Shown: positions 57,101-64,000 of the stretch, piece by piece
Layout: the number at the start of each line of letters is the position of its first letter
Numbering within the stretch: the stretch's first letter is position 1
Origin: Melieria omissa
Taxonomy: Eukaryota > Arthropoda > Insecta > Diptera > Ulidiidae
Direction: 5' to 3'
NCBI GenBank assembly: GCA_963971225.1
Contig: OZ020269.1
Coordinates: 37,655,264-37,719,263 of the forward strand
DNA length: 64,000 bases
Made by a program: the position numbers and the translations under genes
Notes under the pieces: model-generated
What the model saw: the letters and a program-made list of their open reading frames with translations, nothing else
The model's database searches: none
What the model was told of the DNA's origin: nothing

Positions 57101-57655
57101 TATGCTTTATGTGAAAAATTAGCTCCCCCCATTCATACACTCTTGTGAATGTAAATAAATAAATCTCCTAAAATATCATCATAATAGTCATAATAGTTTC
57201 TGCCTTGGTTCCGTTTAAATCCAGAGCTCCAATAAAATATGCATGTGCATATGATTCCGATCCCTACTTATAAGAAACGAAAATGAGAACCTAACACATT
57301 TTTCAAACTATTTCCTAAATGTTTACTTTAAGGCAAACCCAAAAAAGTCTCGACTTTTTTATGCTTTTTCGGTTTGAAAATAAAAAAAAGAACTGTTATT
57401 TTTAGTCCCTTATAAAGACTGCGAAAAAGGTTTGTCGCGTAGTGCAATTTGAACGGTGGTTGGTGGGTTGCGCCTCCCTCTTTGAGGGGCATATGTCTGT
57501 AAGAAAGCGCGGGTAACTACTATTCATACATGTGAGCGGCTGTATCTAACTGATTTCAATCATTTTACTTGTGGGCATTTTTAGCACCGACACTCCGGAA
57601 TCGTGGAGCTTCGCAAATGTGGACGTGATACCAGCGACTGGCATTATGGTTTTCG
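54122..57655 (+). CDS. Sodium-coupled neutral amino acid transporter 11-like protein (SLC38 family), 5' part
   Basis: Five exons are seen: 54122-54217, 54586-54852, 55298-55412, 55476-55728 and 57595-57655, with consistent phases (0,0,1,2) and consensus splice sites; 264 codons so far. The rest lies beyond 64000. Members are plasma or lysosomal membrane amino acid carriers with about 11 helices. The N-terminus is hydrophilic with a His/Gln-rich stretch (HQHAHQNQHQQQQHQQHQH). The signature first helix follows: FNYINSIVGSGVIGIPYAL, then LLLLVLVAYITDYSLIL, LSLLQFMYPFLAMISYNVVV and VVFILFAVIIKLI. PESWSFANVDVIPATGIMVF matches the loop before helix 6. The start is uncertain: ATG 54122, or the upstream exon at 50781 spliced to 54160. 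Coding exons are clearly G+C-richer than the introns, which are full of transposons. Confidence 0.9.
56330..56650. repeat. Helitron-type tandem units in a transporter intron
   Basis: At least two units homologous to the array at 31720-32630: GGGCCTGTTGACTTTAAACT, GGTGAAAATACT, AATAATTCGACACGTGCTTA and GGGTTAAGA-type joints. No Helitron termini were recognised around them. The rest of this intron (55729-56330 and 56650-57594) shows nothing else. Confidence 0.6.
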
Positions 57656-58479
57656 GTAAGTTAGCGCTGTGTTAGCATTTTGAGCATAATCTACATGTAT
57701 AGATGAATGTGCATTGCGGTGGTCCAAAAAACAATTTTTCCATGGCACTCGAGACACTCTTGCTGGCTAATTATAGGATTTTATGTGTTTGAAAATAGTC
57801 AATAACAAACAAAATATTGCTACTTGTGAACCTTGGGTTAAGTCAGGCGGACCGTGCAAACTTTTTATCATCCGATCGATTATTCAGACAATATTTTTTT
57901 AATCAGCATCTGCCAAATTTGGCTCATTATTTGGCCGACTCTATTTATGAAATTCTCAACACAATAAACGTATTTAGGTACTGTAATGAAGGTCAGAGTA
58001 GAGTTTTTTATTAAGCAACAATTTTTAAAGAACTAATTTTTGCGAAGAAATGTATTTGTTCTAGTTATAAGATACAACTTTTTAAGTTAAGTTATTGGTA
58101 TCTAAGTATGGAATTAAAATTTGATTGACAGACTTAACTTTAACTTTGGTTTTCCTTTTATGTATTCATGTCCATTGAAATTCTTATTTTTTTACATGCA
58201 TGTTGTTGTGGTGCTAACTGAATGTAACCTTACATTTTTATTTACATGTACATACATTATAACTCCATCCAGGGGCGTAGCCAGAACTTGGTCATCGGGG
58301 GTTTTAAAATGTTTTTTGCCAGTTTAGTATTACATGTTTTTTTAAGTAAAGTGGACTTTCCAAATAGGGCATTTTGTTGTGGCTTATGTGACTTAATGCA
58401 TTAAAAACTAAATTTTTTCCCTGATTTAAAAAAAAATTTCATGAAAATTGGTGGACTGAAAGCGAAGTTATTGCATCTG

Positions 58480-58730
58480 AAGTGGAAGTATGTTTGTGTC
58501 ATCGTACAGAAATGTGCATCGAACAAAGGTCCAATATTAACTATTGTTTTAAACATGTTTAAACTCTAACCGAAGCATTTAAATTGATGGACCAAGTTTA
58601 TGGTGATTTTTGTTTATACCGTGGTGGAGTTCATAAGTGGTAAAAGCGATTTAAAAACGATTGTCAGAACATAATTGATGACCAAACTGTTAGCCAACTG
58701 AATCCGCGATCACCGTAGATCAAAACTGGG
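58480..58730 (+). pseudogene. mariner transposase N-terminal relic
   Basis: CIEQRSNINYCFKHV, then LTEAFKLMDQVYGDFCLYRG and VHKWYKRFKNDCQNIIDD align by eye with the helix-turn-helix start of mariner transposases (EQR-x-NIKF...YGD...W-x-KRFK). A stop and gaps are present. The matching C-terminal part may be at 62910-63092. Confidence 0.6.
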
Positions 58731-59067
58731 CGGTAATAAAAGATAAGCCAAAATCTTCATTGAAATTCTTGAAATTGGATTTAACCTTCGCTTTACTTAT
58801 ACCACAGAATAAACAGTATACAGAAGGCGCATCTGAAATAATTTTGCGATTTCATTTCAGACGCGGGCGGGAAGCAACAAAGGTGAGGAAAATGTAAAGG
58901 GAACCGAGAGAGTAAGCGCGAATTGATGTGTTGTATACGCATAGATTCGATGGTTTTGGGCTTTATTCTCATTTCGACAACAACACGCAATGTTGTTGCT
59001 TTCCGCAGCAAGCCAGCTTGGCTTTACTCGTGCACATTGAAATAATGGTTGATTTGGCAAAGCGATC

Positions 59068-59480
59068 TTACTTACTTACTTACTTAACTGGCCATAACAA
59101 CCCGTTATCGGGTTACGGCCTGCCGCAAAACTTCTCTCCAGGCGCCTCTGCTTCGCGCGCGCCTTCTCCAGTTGGTCACACCAAGAGATACCAGGGCCTC
59201 TTCCACTTGGTCCTTCCATCGGAGACACGGCCTCCCTCTTCGCCGTCGACCTCCAACCATCGCATCGAATACCTTTTTCGCCGGAGCTTCGTCGTCCATG
59301 CGGCAGACATGACCGAGCCAGCGTAGCCGCTGGATGTTAATTCGCTGCGCTACGTCCATGTCCTTATACAGCTCATACAGCTCGTTATTGGTTCGTATAC
59401 GATAGTCGTCACCAACACGAACAGGGCCGAAGATTTTGCGAAGTACCTTCCTCTCGAACACTCCAAGGGCCGCTATGTCG
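59068..59480 (-). mobile_element. RTE-type non-LTR retrotransposon, 5' truncated
   Basis: The minus-strand ORF (59461 to about 59105) encodes the end of ORF2: FERKVLRKIFGPV, ELYELYKDMDVAQRI, LRWLGHVCRMDDEAPAKKVF and RRRGRPCLRWKDQVEEAL, the conserved C-terminal region of RTE-like elements. It ends in a (TAAG)n tail at 59068-59085 on this strand. TTGGCAAAGCGATC repeats exactly at 59054-59067 and 59481-59494, proving a truncated retroposition event of 413 bp. Confidence 0.9.
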
Positions 59481-59556
59481 TTGGCAAAGCGATCGCCAAG
59501 GCAAATTCAATAGGTAGTTGCAGCACCAGAACTGATTAAACTTTTTTCTTTGATAA

Positions 59557-61695
59557 CACAGTACAACAGTAAAAAAAACCCGCGGACTTTCTCAACTGTA
59601 CCTTATATTTTCGGAGTCGCTGAACACGAATATGTAATTATTTTTTTCGGGTCACCTCTAGTTTGGGTTTTACAGGGTCTTGAAGTTACAAGCTACACCC
59701 CAATTACAAAAATTAATTTAAATGGTTGAACTTATCTTAGTCTAACAATATTGGTATCAAAAGAAAGAGAATTATGTCTCCGACTGAAATCAAATAATTT
59801 TTTTGTAATTTTCCTGGCGAAAGGATATAAAAATGTCCTTTTCAGAATGTATCCTTAATTATCCTAGAAGTTTTTCTACAAAAAAATTTGGAAAAAATAT
59901 ATTATAAAACCCTTGCCATGCACCAATACATTGTGAAATTTCATGTTAATCAGTCCATTGGTTCAGCTGAAAAAAATTGTTGAAGTTTATTTCAACTCAA
60001 AAACTTAAATTATTCCAAAATTTTTCACAGTGCAAAGAATTTCAGTTCTTCACAAAACCCGCCCAGTTTCTGAACTGCTCCTTATAATTCCGGTACCGCT
60101 GATCACGAATATGTAATTTGTTTTTTTGGGTCACCTCTAGTTTGGTTTTTACAAGGCCTTGAAGTTGCCAGCAACACCCACCTTGAAAACGAATTTAAAT
60201 TGTTGAACTCATCTTAGTCCAACAATATCAGTATCAAATTAAAGAGAATCAATTCTTTTGCCCAAGGCCATGTAAATGTCAATTTTACGTTATATTTTGA
60301 ACTTTGAAAACGAATTGAACTCATCTTAGTCCAACAATGGTTTTGGGTAGAATAGCTTGAGAAAAATTTGTGATCAAAAATCTAGAGTTTACATGCCATG
60401 GTTTTACTAATTCTTCATAATCTTTTGATTTGTGGTTGCCCAAGAAATTCTCTTTACCATCTTTGAAACACAGTCATGCTCTTCTCTCCTTCTCGCTTAG
60501 TTTTCTCTCAAATACGGTGTCTTTAAGTAAAGCGCGTATATTTGGACCAATTAAAACACCTACAGATGTACATAAACACAAAATATGTTATTGTTACAAA
60601 TTGAGATATCTAAATATAAGACGAAAGTTTTAATCAAAATACGATAAACTATTTACTTAATTTGTGTTTACCTTCTTTAATCTTCGCATCACTAATCCAA
60701 TGGAAATTTCTTCTTATGTACTGAAAACCTTCACCAGCTTAGCCCGAAGCCTTAATTAAATTTTTCACGGCACCAAGCTCGAGATGAAGAGAGAGGAGAA
60801 TTATTCTGTTTTTCGCAACCAGAGCTTCAGCAATAACATTTTCTATTCAACGCTTGCTAGAATTTTGATCACAAATTTTTCTCAAGCTATTCTAACCAAA
60901 ACCATTGTTGGACTAAGATGAGTTCAATTCGTTTTCAAAGTTCAAAATATAACGTAAAATTGACATTGACATGGCCTTGGGCAAAAGAATTGATTCTCTT
61001 TAATTTGATACTGATATTGTTGGACTAAGATGAGTTCAACAATTTAAATTCGTTTTTAAGGTGGGTGTTGCTGGCAACTTCAAGGCCTTGTAAAAACCAA
61101 ACTAGAGGTGACCCAAAAAAACAAATTACATATTCGTGATCAGCGGTACCGGAATTATAAGGAGCAGTTCAGAAACTGGGCGGGTTTTGTGAAGAGCTGA
61201 AATTCTTTGCACTGTGAAAAATTTTGGAATAATTTAAGTTTTTGAGTTGAAATAAACTTCAACAATTTTTTTCAGCTGAACCAATGGACTGATTAACATG
61301 AAATTTCACAATGTATTGATGCATGGCAAGGGTTTTATAATATATTTTTTCCAAATTTTTTTGTAGAAAAACTTTCAGGATAATTAAGGATACATTCTTA
61401 AAAGGACATTTTTATATCCTTTCGCCAGGATAATTACAAAAAAATTATTTGATTTGAGTTGGAGACATAATTCTCTTTCTTTTGATACCAATATTGTTAG
61501 ACTAAGATAAGTTCAACCATTTAAATTAATTTTTTTAATTGGGGTGTAGCTTGTAACTTCAAGACCCTGTAAAACCCAAACTAGAGGTGACCCGAAAAAA
61601 ATAATTACATATTCGTGTTCAGCGGCTCCGAAAATATAAGGAAGAGTTGAGAAACTCCGCGGGTTTTTTGAAAACCGCAAAATTGTTGTACTGTG
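59557..61695. repeat. 2.1-kb foldback palindrome with internally duplicated arms
   Basis: Left arm about 59557-60385, right arm about 60869-61695, loop about 480 bp. CACAGTACAACA marks the outer ends, with TAA outside on both sides (59554-59556, 61696-61698). Each arm contains two diverged tandem modules, recognisable by CACGAATATGTAATT, GGGTCACCTCTAGTTTGG and TTAGTC(T/C)AACAAT. Arms are highly similar (only scattered differences). Foldback-type transposable element; no transposase. Confidence 0.85.
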
Positions 61696-62134
61696 TAATT
61701 AGCACAACATTGTAGCAATAGTTTTCCCCTTCTTATCACTTTCTTAATGCGTCTTGGGTGTTTCAATATTTAACACATATATTTATTTTCATTGTAGCCA
61801 TTTGTACTTTTTACAACTTCTATTTTACAAGCAGACTAAAAGAACTTATAAAATCCATTGAATTTTAGTTTTTCCCGTAGTGCTACCACCTTATGTGGCT
61901 TGGCGATCGCTCAATCAATTTTTCTATGAAAACTGCCTGACCACTTCTTGTTCTTGTTTGTAAAAAAGCAAGCGGAGAGCGAGCACGAGCGACCACCAAC
62001 ATGCAAGCGGCACATCGCTTTGTTGCCCAACAACAACAACCACAGTGTGTGGTGCGCGGTCGCAGCTTCTCAGCTTACGCTCTCGCGCTCTGTGCGTTCT
62101 CGTCCCTTTTACTGCTTCCCCGCATCAACAAACG

Positions 62135-62288
62135 CAGTGGCGGATTCAGGGGGGTGTTTTGGGGGTTGAAACCCCCCCGAAATATTAGGATCGACATTAA
62201 AACTACATACAAATTAAAAGACAATTTATGAATATCAAAGAATTACTTTTTGAAACCCCCCCGAAATATTTTTCTGAATCCGCCCCTG
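62135..62288. mobile_element. hAT MITE, 154 bp, exact 8-bp duplication
   Basis: CAGTGGCGGATTCAG and CTGAATCCGCCCCTG ends; AACAAACG at 62127-62134 and 62289-62296. A GAAACCCCCCCGAAATATT segment occurs twice inside. Confidence 0.88.
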
Positions 62289-62909
62289 AACAAACGGGTC
62301 CTACCGCTGGAACCCGCAAAGAAAATTTTCTTTACACCAGATGCGCATTCTGTATATTGTTTGTTCTGTGCTTATACCCACCCGGGTGATCTTTTTAATA
62401 TTCATGTTTAATATCTGCACAAATTTTAAGGTAATTTTCAATAACATGAAAAAATATTTTTTGAAATTTTGTTCATGTTTAAACTTGAATTTTGTCATTT
62501 TTTATACAAATGTATCGGGGTGATCCCAGGCGCTTTCGCTACCATTTTGATTAAAACTCACGATAAATTTTTTTTGCGTACATCATTATGTGTTCAATAA
62601 ACCTTCTGGAAAGAAATCTTCTAATATTTTCCACAGTCTCAAAATAAATCATTAAAGTTAGGCTTTTTTTCGAAATACGAACTATCGCCAGAGGAAGATA
62701 CTAAGTACTGAAGTATGAAAAACAATTTTTAATTATTATATATTTATTGTGAGTTTTACTCAAAATAGCAGCGGAAGTGCCTAGAATCATCTTTAGTAAG
62801 GCGAAGGTTAAGCATCTCAATAGCATAAATTTATTGAATTTTAACTGAACATTTGGCTATCGAAGGATGACATCCCATCTACTGACACTTGTTTTGACTG
62901 TTTTTTTGT

Positions 62910-63092
62910 TTTCACGTGATTTGGCACCGTGCGAATTTCACATTTTCAAAGAATGCATGAAAAAAAGCGTTTTGAGAACGTAGAAGGGCTTGTACCGACA
63001 TCCTGAAGGACATTCCGGTCGACGAACTAAACCACTCTTTAGACATGTTTTTAGAACCTGCAAATCGCTGCATTAAGCCTAAACGTGACTAT
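62910..63092 (+). pseudogene. mariner transposase C-terminal relic
   Basis: SRDLAPCEFHIFKECMKK (family: SPDLAPCDF, third Asp as Glu here), then FENVEG and DILKDIPVDELNHSL in shifted frames, ending NRCIKPKRDY. At least two frameshifts. It may be the other end of the relic at 58480, separated by later insertions. Confidence 0.6.
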
Positions 63093-63290
63093 TAAAAAAA
63101 AAATTAGTTTCGGTAAAAAAAGGGTTTTGTTAATATTCTTTTAAATATTTTAAGATGAAAAGACCTTTTTGCTAATGTGAGAACGTACATACGATGCATA
63201 TTGATTGAAAATGTTGACAAATTATAGGCTATGGGGGGTTCTGACACCCTAAACCCCCCCCCCCCCCTTGGCTACGCCCCTGACTCCATC

Positions 63291-64000
63291 TAAGATACAA
63301 ATCCCAACAGAATGTGATTTTGGTTCTTTTGTGTACGTATAAATTTTAACTGAGTGTGACTATTTTTTGCTAAACGTATTTTCTAACCATAAAAATTAAA
63401 TTCTTAATTTTCCAATTGAATGTGACTTTCCTTTTTAAATTATTTGTTTTGTGGAATTTAAGCATTAAAGAATGTCTACTAAGATATTTATTTGATTGTT
63501 ATTTTTGCGTTTAGTTTCAATAAATACTCAGCAAGTGCTTAATTTTTAATCGGCATCAACTAATCACTAATTCTAATGAGACCAATAAAAAATTTCTGGT
63601 TAGATTTTAATGGAGTTCCAATACAATTTCTACCAAATACGGTCCTGATATATCAAGATAGAGGAGCCAACAAGTGACATTGTAACAATTCGGAAAATTA
63701 ATTAAATTAATTAAATTAATTAATTAAATTATTTACAAAAAATTGGTCAACTGGCACCCTCTGTGGATAATAAGAGATTTTCATTGATATTGACAAAGCA
63801 TTCCCTGCCTTGGAAATGTTTTGTTATGTCTATTGGGTAATATAAAAATAAGCTGTTTACTAAAACTCCCATGAGTCCAATGATGAATTGAAGCTGGATA
63901 TAGAAAATCGAAACTTGAGTATTACGAATGGTGAATGAGGGTGTCCTGTCTTCTACGGAAAAATAAATTTGCTCCATGAAAATTTGGACCTCCCCAAATG
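63291..64000. other. Transporter intron continuation, nothing assigned
   Basis: AT-rich with an (AATT/AAATTAATT) tract at about 63698-63735. A minus-strand ORF (63747-63977) has no recognised domain. No further transporter exon is visible before the window ends. Confidence 0.4.

Larger units (their letters stand above)
58270..63282. mobile_element. hAT-type insertion with exact 8-bp target duplication
   Basis: CAGGGGCGTAGCCAG at the left and TTGGCTACGCCCCTG at the right, with ACTCCATC at 58262-58269 and 63283-63290. No hAT transposase was found. The inside is a composite of mariner pieces, an RTE fragment, a palindrome and a MITE. It lies in the intron following the last recognised transporter exon. 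Confidence 0.85.

Noticed and set aside
63747..63977. Minus-strand ORF with hydrophobic stretch as a further gene
   Set aside because: No start context, splice sites or recognised family; left unassigned in the intron.

Overview
The window looks like intergenic and intronic DNA from a higher fly (Schizophora). A tephritid fruit fly is my best guess from the gene set, the short introns, the AT-rich base use and the mix of transposons, but this is inference. There is no bacterial or viral genome organisation. Only two host protein-coding genes are well supported. One is a two-exon leucine-rich-repeat gene (27179-28402, +). The other is the 5' part of an SLC38A11-type amino acid transporter gene (54122-57655, +, running off the right end), with a possible further 5' exon at 50781. 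A short signal-peptide exon (2839-3155, -) is a third, weaker candidate.

Almost everything else that can be recognised is mobile DNA, much of it nested. A tRNA-derived SINE family of about 325 bp occurs five times (19, 4124, 11176, 23127, 29053). The 11176 copy is split by two TIR elements, each flanked by TTA. The first (11464-13094) carries a broken ribose-5-phosphate isomerase gene. The second (13098-13801) is a PIF/Harbinger-like element with a Myb/SANT relic.

16.7-25.0 kb is a Russian doll. A hAT MITE holds a hAT transposon, which holds a TA-flanked element (itself holding a TTAA/piggyBac-like MITE) and a pogo-like element. The pogo-like element was in turn hit by a hAT MITE, a DD37E Tc1/mariner element, a Jockey-like LINE, a SINE and an internally deleted mariner. 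29.85-33.05 kb is a large decayed foldback palindrome cut by a non-autonomous Helitron. 33.36-42.32 kb lies between hAT-like ends and holds two mariners, a decayed Ty3/gypsy remnant with two further insertions, and two nested pogo-like elements.

42466-48404 is a nearly intact, young Ty3/gypsy retrotransposon. Its 413-bp LTRs differ at 2 sites, but pol carries three lesions. An older divergent LTR abuts it and shares the same ATAT target site. 58270-63282 is a hAT-type insertion with a perfect 8-bp target duplication inside an intron of the transporter gene. It contains mariner pieces, a 5'-truncated RTE-type LINE, a 2.1-kb palindrome and another hAT MITE.

The genes do not form a pathway together. 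The coherent story is repeated insertion into earlier insertions, which can be dated by nesting order and target-site duplications. All calls come from reading the sequence; no database search was run.
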